Shown in pieces: positions 23,744 to 34,015 of a stretch of DNA of 64,000 bases. The position numbers and the translations under genes were made by a program. Position 1 is the first letter of the stretch; each line of letters opens with the position of its first letter. This stretch comes from Mesotaenium endlicherianum (taxonomy: Eukaryota > Streptophyta > Zygnematophyceae > Zygnematales > Mesotaeniaceae). The stretch covers positions 100,931 to 164,930 of the forward strand of contig WELA01012669.1 of NCBI GenBank assembly GCA_009602735.1. Reading direction: 5' to 3'. A model generated the notes under the pieces. It ran no database searches. It was not told the DNA's origin and saw nothing but the letters and a program-made list of their open reading frames with translations.

Positions 23744-25127
23744 GGTAGCATCAGGTGAAGCTGAGCCTCTACCCCTGTTCAGTCCAGAGATCTGGAAAGG
23801 TCAAGCTACTATGCACTGGCTGAAGACGGGAACTCACTTGGAAGGGCTATCAGTGAAGGAGAAGGACCAGGTAAACCATCGAGCTAAAAAGTTTTGCTGG
23901 AAACGCAACAACCTTTTCAAAGTTGAAGAAACTGGCCAGGAGAAGTTAGTGCCAGAACCCATTAGGAGACGAGCTCTTGTGAAGGAAATGCACGAGAATA
24001 CTGGACACTATGGTGTCAAGAAGAGGTGTAGTCTTTTGGAGCTGTCTTACTGGTGGAGGGGCATGAAGCAGCAGTGTGAAGATGTGATCAAGGCCTGCCA
24101 AAGCTGTGATCGCGTCAAGGCTGGTTTTACACAGCAACATCCACACTTGCAACCTTTGCCAATCATGGGCCTAGGCTACCGCTGGAGCTGCGATCTCGCA
24201 GGTGAGCTACCGCTGTCTAAGCGAGGTAACAAGTATATCATGGTCATGATTGAGCATTTCTCTAAGTGGATAGAGGTCGTGCCTCTGACTGCTAAGGAGA
24301 GTTTAGGGACTGCGGAAGCACTCCTCAATGGTGTGATTGTGCGTCATGGAGCTCCAGCAGAAGTGCTGACAGACCAAGGGTCTGAATTCCAAGGGTCTTT
24401 TCAGAAACTCTTGAATAGATGCTTCATCGATCATCGCACTACGTCTAGAGATCATCCGCAAGCAGATGGTCTGGCAGAAAGGATGGTGCAAACCATTAAG
24501 TCTGCTTTGCGCAAGTTTTGCCTTGAGCATGACAAGCGTGACTGGGATCTGGCTTTGCCATGGCTGGTTATGGATTACAGATTTAGCAAGCAGGCTGCCT
24601 TGGCGAATTACTCGCCATATCAGATACCGTTTGGCAGAAGTCCAGTAGTGCCCAGCAGCATCAAGCAGGAGATTGAACAGGTGAAAGACCTGGACAGCCC
24701 TGATGAACTGCTAAAGGTGATGGTACGCCGTAAGGCGTTATTTGAGCGCATGATGATGGCTGCGTTGGACAATCTGAAAATTGCGCAGAAAAGAGATACG
24801 CAGCGTTACGCCAGGATGCGAGACGAGAGCTACCGCCTGCAGATGACGCAGATTCAAGAAGGAGACTTCGTCTACCGCAAGCGCCAGACCAAGACCACCA
24901 TCGACACCACTTCAGGTGCAGTGATCTTACGCGTGAAACATGCGTTTGACAATGGTGTGTTTGAACTGGAAGGTTCTGATGGTAAAACCATGAGAGACCA
25001 CGTGCAGAATTGCTCGCTGTGCCATTTGCCGAAATTGATCCTGCGGTTAGGGTTGTGCCCGAGGAATTGGTGCCAGCCACACCTTGTGCCAGCTGCAAAG
25101 TGCTGGATGATCAAGAAGCAATGGTAA
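23744..25127 (+). mobile_element. E1 part: DDE integrase
   Basis: The integrase carries a zinc-binding N-terminal region (HENTGH, then CQSCD) and a catalytic core with SCDLAGELP (first D), LTDQGSEFQG (second D) and HPQADGLAERM (E), the second and third spaced about 35 residues apart. A basic C-terminal part follows (QEGDFVYRKRQTKT, VKHAFDNGVFELEG). This is the Ty3/gypsy type of integrase, also used by Ginger-type DNA transposons. It would cut target DNA and join the element ends with a 4-bp stagger, consistent with the GCAA duplication. Aspartates and glutamate are all present. Confidence 0.88.
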
Positions 25128-25243
25128 CTTGCGATAAGTGTGGTGCCCGTTGGCACACTTTCTGCATTGGCGAGGAAGAGATTATGGCAGGACGATGGGA
25201 ATGTCCTGACTGCCTTCCTAAACCCCCTAGCCGCTGGGCTTGA
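25010..25243 (+). mobile_element. E1 part: PHD finger next to integrase
   Basis: The cysteine/histidine pattern CASC...CDKC....HTFC...CPDC is a complete C4HC3 PHD finger, with the tryptophan of ARWHTFC and the GRWECPDC end usual for the fold. PHD fingers commonly read the tail of histone H3. Here it lies at the integrase C-terminal side, where chromoviruses keep their chromodomain, so it may serve as an alternative chromatin reader for target choice. That role is inference. Confidence 0.82.
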
Positions 25244-25296
25244 AAATTAAAGCTTTCAACAGAAAAGGCAGGGACGCCTCAGCTGAAAGGGAGGGG

Positions 25297-25600
25297 TGTA
25301 AGAGGAATTAAGGCAAGGCAAGTATTTTTAAAATTTTCTGCTAAGTCTTAGGATAAGCAAATGGTGAGAGCTGGGTGAAGGAGAACATTGCTCTGACTGT
25401 TGGTCATGGTCGCATGGTGCAAGTTCAGGAGCCCAGGGATGGGTCAACCTTGGTAAGGCTTGTCGCCGACACACTTGCGAAGGTTGATCGACTATGTTTT
25501 CCCACACATGAGGAGGGCCACTGACACATCGACCAGGTTGAAGGCACAAGTGCTGGAAGGCTACGCAAGTGCCGAGGGACCGACACTGTTAGGCACGACA
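25297..25600 (+). repeat. E1 right end, non-coding
   Basis: This 304-bp stretch starts TGTAAGAGGAATT directly after a purine tract GAAAGGGAGGGG and ends GGCACGACA. The same 0.3 kb forms the right end of the short copies, closest to 38858-39161. The purine tract and TG start imitate the 3' LTR boundary of a retroelement, yet no matching LTR lies at the left end. Confidence 0.7.
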
Positions 25601-26520
25601 GCAATTCTCTCTCTCGACACTTCGAATTGTAATGGAGGGAATCGAGAAGATGGAACCAAAAATTGGACTGGCATGTTCAAAATTGTGGCTCACGGAATTG
25701 GAACCATCTGTAGTCGGCTTTTGCCATGCCCAAAACATACCCAGGGACAGAAACGTACCTCGGGCGGCCAAAATTTACGGTACACATTTGCGAGTGCTCA
25801 TGTCGTTACACTCAAAAAGCGACCAATGAAGTACCAGAGTCTTACGTAATTCACGGAATTGCGTTTTTTAAGTAGTGAAGACTAGTCTTCAAAAAAACTC
25901 CCCTCCGGAGTACCTGGAGGCACTCGTCGAGATGCGGGTTCTATTTGGCAACAGAGGGACATGAAGGACGACAAATTTGTGTGCATCTGACAATTTCAAA
26001 GTAATATTTGCAATATAAAAGCGAGTTCTGTGCATAAACAAGATATCCTCCTCGACGAATGAATCTTCCCCGGTACACGAGTTTGCGAAAAGTGGTAAAT
26101 TCTAGGTGCAAATTGACGTGCGGGTATGCAGTTTTGCTCAATGGAGCCGGACTGTAACAGGCTACAGCCAGGCGACAACCGGACCAAATTTGACCAGTTT
26201 TGAACAAGCTCCCGATCTTGCGGATCGTGACAAAGTGGCAACGGCTGGCAGGGGCACCACGTGCTGTGCTTTGGACTTGGGACTCTTGAGCGTCTGGTTT
26301 GGTCTGGCTAATGTGTTGGGTTGTGATTGAATTTAAGTAGAACGTGATAGAGTCATGGAACGACGCCGCTCAGTTGTATGACATCATGTTATAGACGGGA
26401 CTGTGCCCTTTTGATACACCTTCATTCAGTGCTATTGTCAATCGAGAATAGTATAGCGGTTCCTGCCTTAAGAGGAGGTAATAAACAGCCACGAGCCATA
26501 AAACAAGTCTTCAGGATATC

Positions 26521-29500
26521 ATGGAGACTCCTAATGCGGCGGCCCTGCCGGTCAGACCAGGACTTGGATTAAGCTCGAGGGAAGCGTCACGCTCTGTAAG
26601 CTCATGTCCGCATTTAATCTGAAATGCCGCGCACTAATACGAGCGAGTCATGTGCTTGAAGGGGTGTGGCCTATAAGCAGTCAGTACTTCTCATTTGATC
26701 GCATCAGATCTACCCACAGTCACCGCATTTGCCTTGCTTCACAGGCTAGCATTCGGGTACTTGACGATTGCGTTCAAATTGCTGCTCTTATTGGCCCAGA
26801 GATGCTTGTTTCCTTGCATGGCTTCAAGAGATGCAGTCGCTTTTTGTCGGAACCTTAAGTTGCAAACGTCCTGACATTTTAATCTCAGATAGACGAATGC
26901 GGTATCATGGAGGAGAGGGCAAAAGTAGGGCGAAGGGAGGAAAGAGGAGGCCAAGTGGGGAAGAGAGGGAGGGAAGTAAGAACAGGTGCCTGGGTAACTC
27001 TTCTGGATGCTGCTAAATTTTCTTTCCCTTCCTAGCTTCACCCCTTGTCAGCCTGACATGTGTACGTCTCTGGCGGACACTAGGTCCATGCCAGCAGGGA
27101 CCACTTCGGACCTTCCATTCTTGGAACATGAAATTAGGGTTGCGTTAACACATTCGTTTTGGGTGGAAGAGGCAGCAGCCTCGAGGGCCAAATATGGCCC
27201 GGGTGGAGAATGTGCCCCCACGTGCCTGAGATTTTCACTTGTTTGGCAGATATGGGTGCGATTGCTAGGCCATGCTCAAATGTGGAGTGGTCATGGGGGC
27301 TTCTGGGGAAAGAGCAGGCGCAGCTGCTTGCTGCTTGCTGCTCGCACAAAATTCGTCCTGAGCATAGGGGCACCTTGGGCTTGCTAGACTACCTCCCAAT
27401 GTCGAGGGGACCCCCCTCTCCAGACTAGTCCTTCCTCAGAAGAGGGGAAAGAAGACCAAACGCCCGTACCTTGTTTCTCTTCCTCGCGACTTTTCCTTTG
27501 CTGCAGCTGTCCTCCACCGTGCAGGCGCATGTGCGCGCGCGCCCGCTGGTGCGCCTGTCTATGCATGTAGGGGCGTGTGATCGTGCGCCCGCGCGCGCCA
27601 GAGAAGCTCTTCAAAGTCCGCTTGTGTTGTCCTCGCTGTCTTGCTGAGCTGTCCCGTGCCTGCCCACGCGCGTGCGTGTGCGTGCGCGTGAGTGTGCAGC
27701 CGTGTGCACGTGTGCTTGCATGTGTGCGTGTGGAAGTACGCACGCAGTGCAGGGGGACGCCAGCATGAACTTTACTTGCCCCATGTGTGCGTCTGCGTCT
27801 GCGTCTGTGCGAGCGTGTGCATGCGAGTGCGCTTGTGCTTGTGTGTGCATGCGCGGGTGCGAGCGGGCAAGCAGGACACGGAGGTGAAGAGGCCGGCGTT
27901 CATGGTGCGCGTGGGCAAGGCTGTGTATGAGCTGCCCGCCATCCAGCAGTGGGATCTCGACGGCGACGGCATCATCACCGTACGCACCCTCGTCATTCTC
28001 ACAAAATCGCGACTTGAGTCATGCACCCGTGTTCTATGCGCTCACTTGGGCCCGCAACTTTCACTTATACGCGAGTCTGTATCCCTGTCATGGTACAATT
28101 CGGCGGCAGGATATGTACTCGAGCACTCATTGTGTGTGTTTACGCACCACAGGCGCACGCGTGCGTACACGCGTGCATACATCTCTGTACATGCAAACAC
28201 ACATCCGCATATGCAGACACGCGTGCATTCACTCACTCACTCACTCAGCAGCTCGCCCGAAGGACTCGCCTCGCACCGCAAGCGGCCAACGACTGATGGG
28301 TCGGGTCTCTCTTACCTGCGTGCCTGTTCATCCGCATGCCCGCATATGCGTGTGTGCGTACGTGTGAGCGTGTCTGTATGCGCGCACGCGCGTGTGTGCG
28401 TCTCCTGGGGGCAGGAGGAGGAGCTGGCGGCGGCGGCCGTGAGCCACGGGAAGCTGCAGTCCCAAGCAGTCAACTACAAGCGCGTATGCACTCCCTCTGC
28501 GCTCCAGCACCCTCCCACCTCCGGACAACCTAACAACTCCGACCTCTTATCCAGCCCCTGCCATAGTCGGAGTGAAATTGCTGCTCCTGCTCCTGTTCCA
28601 CCCTAAGGCTGCTGTCAAATGCCACCTGTCTGCAAGCGTGTCCTTTCTCCTCTCCACTATCGCACGCGCCCACTCGCTCTCAAGCCCCTCACTGCGCAAC
28701 CCCACCACCCAACGCCTCCGTCTAACTCAACCCTAAGTCTGGCCCTAAACTCTAGGGGGGTCAACTATGAGCCTACCAGTGCTCTGCACTCCCACTCTCA
28801 CTCTCAAGCCCTCACTGCCGAGCCCAACCCTAGACCTAGCCCTAATTCTGATGGGGCACCCTCTCTGCGGCACTCACAGACCCACTCACCTCAAGCACAT
28901 TTCTGGCGCTGCTGGTGGAGACCTTCCTCAGGCAAATTAGATCCTTGATGATGCCGAAACCCTCAAACTCTCCCTCTAAAACACTCGACCCCAGTACCAA
29001 CCCTAGGCTGAGCCAGGCGTATCAATAGTCTGCGCCTTTCCCCTCAATTCAAGACCCTCTGACTGCTGCATTGCACCCTAGCCCTGGCCTAACCCTAATT
29101 CGAGCTTAGTTTGCACCTTCTATGCTTTGAGAGTGCCGTTATGCAGAAGCCATCCTAGCTTGTGCACACCCCTACCTTTGAATTCAAACCCTAATTTTGC
29201 CCTACTCCTAGACTCTGGCCCTCACCAAAGCCTGACGCCTCACGCCTCATGGAAGCCCTACCTCAAACTTCTAGTCTGTCAAATCCAACCCTTGTTGATG
29301 TTCCCCTGAAGGTCACTTGCGATGCATTCAGTTGCAGAGCTGGCTCTTCCCCTGGCTGGGCCCCGCCCACGCCTGCCTATAGCCCCGCCTCTGGCACCGA
29401 ACGCTAGCAGTGCTAAGCTTTGAACCCTCCGATCCTCCCCTCCAAAATGCAGGTTTGCCTGGCCTAGGCTCGGCCGGCCTAGCCTGGCCTAGACCTCAGT

Positions 29501-32500
29501 TTCGCCCATAGGGAGAGCAATCGGGGCTCTCGTGCTCCTCTCGCTGGGGAAGCGTGTGAGAGAAGCAGTGGTCAGGTCCTGAGGGGAAGTAGAGCCTTTG
29601 GACGCGCAGGAATAGAGTGATCTTCTGGAGTGTTGTGTTGTGGAGAGAGAGTAAGAGGGCTGCGCAGCCGGCTCGCAGCAGCCGTCCGATTCGAAGTCTG
29701 GTATCTCGGAGGAGGCACGCGCAAGTTGCAAGTCCCGACGCAAAAATCCGCCGGCAACTGGACGCAGATGATTCTTTTTTCTTTTTTCTCTTTTTTTGGC
29801 GAAAGTGCTTTTCTGAAACACCAAGTTTCTGGCGAGAGTCTGTACCTAGTCCTCCAACATTGCGCCTCCCTGGGGGCATTTCTGAGTCGGTCAAATAGCG
29901 TTGAGAGCCCGGCGTTGAGCGTCCTACTTTGCGCCTCACTGGCCATAGACTGGGGGTTTGACTTCAGTCAACGCTGGCCAGGGCTGACTTCCCAAGGTCA
30001 AGGTTGACGCGCTCGTGCACGTCCTCGTTCAAGTTTTGCGTCGTTCGTCCTGCGCCTTCCTCCTTGCTCCTTCTTGCTTCTCTTCTTTCTTTCCTCGTTC
30101 TTTCCTCTTCTCTCTCCTGTTTCTCCTTTGCTGCAGCGCTCTTTGCTCTCCCCCTTTCCTCTTTCTCTTTGTCTTCTCTCATCTCCAGTCCCTCCTTCCC
30201 TCCCTCCCATAATAAGCTTCTTTCCTCCTCGTTGTGGGGCCGCAGATGGTGCTTGGCCTGCTCCTCCTCCTCGTTGTCTCGGTGGGGATCATGATCGCGT
30301 CCGTTGTCATCGGTACGTCTTGCCAATGGTGTCTTTCTGACAACGTTTTGCTCGTGTCTCTGACATGAGACTTCACGCATCACTAGTACCTTGTGGAGCA
30401 GCTGTTTCAAATACAAGAGGCACAGGAAGGGACATTCCTCCCGGACGGGTGAAAGAGCGAGTGCCACCCCCTGCATGTGCGCATTCATCCGCCCAGCCGT
30501 GCGGGCATGTATCGTGCGCATGCTCTCGTGACACCGCATGCTCGCTCGAATGGGGCACGCATGCGCAGTCGCGTGTGCTCCCCGCGCGCTAGGGAGGCCT
30601 TGCCCCTCCCTGGTTCACTCAGTCTTATGTATGTTCGTGTGTGTTCGTGTGTGTATGTGCGCGTGCGCGTGCAGGCGTGCGGTTGTCGCGGGAGACAAAG
30701 GTCAAAGGCACGAGGCTGCTGACAACCGACGGTGGGTGCGCCCCACAAGCGCCTTCTTTTACTGCGTCTCTGTTTGTGATACGGTGTTTTGGTCCTTGTC
30801 TTGCTTGAACGACGTTCCTTGCGTGCAGCTCCCACTACGTGTTTTCTTTGCTTCCGGAAGTGTGCAGGAAGATAGCAAACCCCCAATTCCTCCCCCCCCC
30901 CTTCACTCTCTACAGTTTGTTTGTCATTCTTGAGTCATCAGTGTCCCGGCCTGCTAACCGAAGGTCAAGCTGTTGAGGATGTGTGCAGAGTGCATCAATT
31001 TGGTGTGTGTGTGTGTGTGTGTGTGTGTGTGCATGTGTGTATGTGCTCGGTGAGCGAGCGCAGGCGACGTAGTGCAGGTGGCGCAGGCGTATGACAACCC
31101 CACGCTCTTGAGCCTCTTCAACACCACGTGGACGCAGCTGCACAGCATCCGCGTACGCACCTACCACACGCGTGCACGCGCGCACACACACACACACGCG
31201 CACGCTCGCGCACACACGTATACACAGAAGAGCACACACGCACAGTGGTGTCCACATACGTTGCCATATCAGACGTGAACACCGCCGAGCACTGCTGCTG
31301 CTGCTGCTGTTACTGCTGCTGCTGCTGCGCGTGTGTCGCATGCATCCGTCTCCTCCTGCGTTCTCTCCGCCGCTACTCCTTTGAGTTCCTTCCTCCACGT
31401 GCCCAGTGGTTCTCCTCCGGCGCAAGTCTCGTGTGCATGCGCACGCGCGCGGGCGTGGGCGGGTGGATGAGTCGGGGCGCGACCGGCACACGCGATGCCT
31501 TCCGATCTATCTAGTCTGCTGCCACTAGTGCGTGCGTGCGTGCATGCATAGGTGGATGAGTGACGTGCGCGGATTCTTGTGTGACGCTGTACATTCTCGT
31601 CCTGTGCTGTTTGCGTGCGCGTGTGTGCGTGCGTGCGCGTTGGTTAAATGAACGTGCCTGCTCGCGAGAGCAGCACGTGACGCTCTACGTGCCCGCTCAA
31701 GACGCCGTGCTCTCCTTCAAGGTACCGTCTCCCAGGCCCCAGCTTTCAATCTGCAGCCCAACCCCAACCCCTACCCCAACCTCAACTTTGAGTGAGGTGT
31801 TGTGCTCCAGCAGCTCCTTGCCCCTCAGGCTGGGTAAAAGGCGTTCGACGCTTGCTTTGATGCTGTGCTTTGCTTCCCTGCTTCCCTGCTTCTTTGTTTC
31901 CCTACTTTCATGGAAGGTACAGAGGTCTGAGCCAGCATCCCCTACGTCCCTAGGTCCCTAAAACCCTAGGTCCTTAGGTCCCTGGAGTAGTAGAGTAGTA
32001 GAGTCTTCCACCAAGGAGGTACCTGCCGGCTCTCGGGTCCTGCGTACTTTTGTCGCGATTCCGGGAGCCCGGTGTTTCCGTTCTTAAGGTGCATCCAGCT
32101 CCGGCTCTAGCGCGCTCCCTCGCGTGCACTCGCCTCTTTCGCTTGTCGCTCCTCCAGATTCAAAGGCACCACCCGTCCGCCTGGACCAATCAAATCGCGG
32201 GGTGGCAAGGCGATCGCAGATGCGCACGCTGGTGACGTATCCAGCGGCGTTCGTGTTCACAGTAAGAACAGGGGCTGGATTGTTTTTCGGGGAAGCAAGG
32301 GTGTGGACCAACAACGCTGCATGCGATAGTTCTACCGGTCCTGAGCACGCACAGGCAAGGCACGAGCCTTGGCAACAGTCCCCTAATTAGCCCGGAGAGC
32401 TCACCATTGGAGAGATGAGTGCATATAGAGAGGTGTACCTCTGCACACACATGCAAACGCACACTTACGTGCGTGCGCACTGCCCTCATTTTGCGTGCGC

Positions 32501-34015
32501 GCGTCCGTGTGTGTGTGTGTCAACCACAAATGTTCCGGATGTTCCACGATGTGTGGGGTGCCTGTGTTGTGCATGTATGTGGGCGTGCAGGTGGAGGAGG
32601 TGCGGAGGAACGCCACCATGCTGTCGCTGACATCATCTGCTGCCTCCACTTTGTACATCACCCAGTCAGCAGTAAGACGGCCCTTTTTTCTCGCCCTCCC
32701 TTTCTTTTCCCCTCCCTCCCACTCCCCCACCCCCCTCTCCCTCTCCCTCCCCATCTCCCTCGCCCTTGCCCTCGCCCTCGCAATTGCCCTCAGCCCCACC
32801 CTCTCCTCCTTTGCCCTCTATTTCTTTGTCTGAAAGCTCCTTCATGCTTACATCCATGGCTTCCCTGGCCCCCTCCTGGCCTCCCCTTTCCTTGTCTACT
32901 CTCTCCTTGTTGACTGCATTGCCGCTCTCGCGCTCTGAGAGCACGCCATCTGTTGTACCTCCTTTGTACACCCGGAAAAGTTCTCTTGCTCCCCTTCTCC
33001 ACCATCCGCCACCTTGAAAAGCCACCAGCTGTCAGCTCCTCCTCCTCTCCTGGAGCCCTACGAAAGTTGACAAAGACGCGTCACGCGAGAAGCTCTTGTT
33101 GAGTGTGAGACAAGTTCTGACTATGAGGAGAGTAAAAGATTTTGCGTATATGACCCAAAAAACAACACATTTCAAGAGGATCTAAGATATCCAGAATTCA
33201 AGGTAATCTCATGCATGGTTCTGACAAATGTGGGAAAAGAAGTAGAAATTAACAGCTAACAGAATGGGTCGGGGAACTTTCCCTCCTCTCTGTCAAGGCT
33301 GATCGAAGTAAACTTGCGATTTGGCTGGGTTCTTCCATGCGAATTTTTGTGTGCACACGGATGCCTCGATGACCAGAAACAAGACAACCAGACAAACAAA
33401 TTGACATCTTGAAATTTTCCTTTCCAACACATTGCTGGCCAACTTCCATAATGTGCAGAATGCGACATTTTAAAGAGAAGTAAAATTTCGAAGTTCCGCT
33501 CCAAGGAGACTGCTGAGTTCATGTCAACCCCCTCACAGGGTGCGAGAGCCAGCATCTATAATGAGATGGTGTGAAAAGGATCAATATGTTTGAGCAGGAA
33601 GGGCTGCAGGGGTGAGGTNTTCCCTCACCATTTTCCTCTCCCTCCCCCTCTGTCGCACGCGCACACTCACACATCATCTCTACTGCTGGTTGTTTTGTCG
33701 CCCTATACCGTGCATGTGTCTGCAATAGGTGAAGGGCTCTTCTCTTTCACGTCGAGACCGTGCGCGCGCGCGTGGGGGTGTCTTCCAACCACGTCGCCTG
33801 AATGCTTTTCGCCTCTCACGCGCGTGCAGGCCATCCTGGCGGACAGCCAAGGCCAGCGCTTTCTGGTGGAGGGCTCAGAGGAGCCAGGTGACGGCGCCAA
33901 GCGAAGACTGCTCAGGGGCGGAATGAATGCTGCTGAGTATTCGCAGGCTATCCTGGAGCTTGATGGAAAATTTAAGAACTTCAATAGAAACATTGCCCCC
34001 CCCTGCTGCCCCTGA
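26521..34015 (+). CDS. G1: ten-exon single-span membrane protein with one EF-hand
   Basis: Exons: 26521-26595, 27875-27979, 28415-28483, 30246-30312, 30675-30731, 31064-31152, 31674-31721, 32220-32261, 32591-32671, 33830-34015, giving 272 residues. All have AG before and GT after, phases agree, and exon lengths match G2 and G3. Residues 52-63 form an EF-hand loop, DLDGDGIIT plus EEE, with calcium ligands at positions 1, 3, 5 and 12. Residues 84-106 are a membrane span (MVLGLLLLLVVSVGIMIASV). Sequons NTT (144) and NAT (191) favour a luminal or outer C-terminal side, though charges flanking the span do not settle the topology. The end is PPCCP. The start is the ATG of an exon conserved in all four copies. 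I do not recognise the family. Role unknown, plausibly a calcium-responsive membrane protein. Transcripts are needed to confirm the exons. Confidence 0.75.
28484..30245 (+). repeat. G1 intron 3: degenerate CCCTAA repeats and long pyrimidine tract
   Basis: From about 28680 to 29300 the coding strand holds many CCCTAA/CCCTAG words (for example near 28725, 28828 and 29088), like a decayed telomere-type array. From 30050 to 30240 it is almost pure C/T up to the acceptor of the membrane-span exon. Both features recur in intron 3 of G2 and G3. No further exon is recognised in this 1.76-kb intron. Confidence 0.55.
31003..31031 (+). repeat. TG dinucleotide repeat at the end of G1 intron 5
   Basis: An uninterrupted (TG)n run about 30 bases before the exon 6 acceptor. 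It is one of many TG-rich intron 3' ends in the family. Confidence 0.8.

Larger units (their letters stand above)
4232..25600 (+). mobile_element. E1: integrase element carrying a DNA methyltransferase and PHD finger
   Basis: Termini are TGTCG...CGACA, flanked by a perfect 4-bp duplication GCAA (4228-4231 and 25601-25604). The undisturbed target is seen in the second TIR element at about 58764. Removing three later insertions leaves about 7.3 kb. Parts in order are a 1.2-kb non-coding left end, Gag-like region, retropepsin-like protease, C5-cytosine methyltransferase, coiled coil, integrase, PHD finger and a 0.3-kb right end. No reverse transcriptase or RNase H is visible. The left end is not repeated at the right, so it is not a normal LTR pair. 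The ends (TGTNR type), 4-bp duplication and integrase recall Ginger-type DNA transposons, while Gag and protease point to Ty3/gypsy ancestry. It is broken: three insertions plus about half a dozen reading-frame breaks. Confidence 0.8.
3905..26154. mobile_element. Harbinger-like TIR element M1, split by E1
   Basis: The left end at 3905 reads CAGTCCGGCCTCATTGAGC and the right end at 26134-26154 is its inverted copy, giving terminal inverted repeats of about 21 bp. Flanking triplets are TTA (left) and TAA (right). Without the insertion at 4232-25600 the unit is about 0.88 kb and matches 58434-59326 along its length. Three-base TTA/TAA duplications with such TIRs fit the PIF/Harbinger superfamily. 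No transposase is visible, so it is a MITE-like non-autonomous copy. Confidence 0.75.

Noticed and set aside
27692-28606. ORF of 304 codons on the plus strand
   Set aside because: It reads through exon 2, intron 2 and exon 3 of G1 in one frame by chance, and most of it is TG/CA repeat sequence. Comparison with G2-G4 shows the true exons and their splice sites.
29496-30539. Overlapping minus-strand ORFs of 111-191 codons
   Set aside because: They are shadows of the C/T-rich intron 3 of G1, which gives purine-rich (Glu/Arg/Lys) frames on the other strand. The matching introns of G2 and G3 do not keep them.
31003-31031. CRISPR array or other prokaryote-type repeats
   Set aside because: All regular repeats are simple dinucleotide or triplet runs. 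No repeat-spacer pattern exists, and the split genes and LTR elements show the DNA is eukaryotic.
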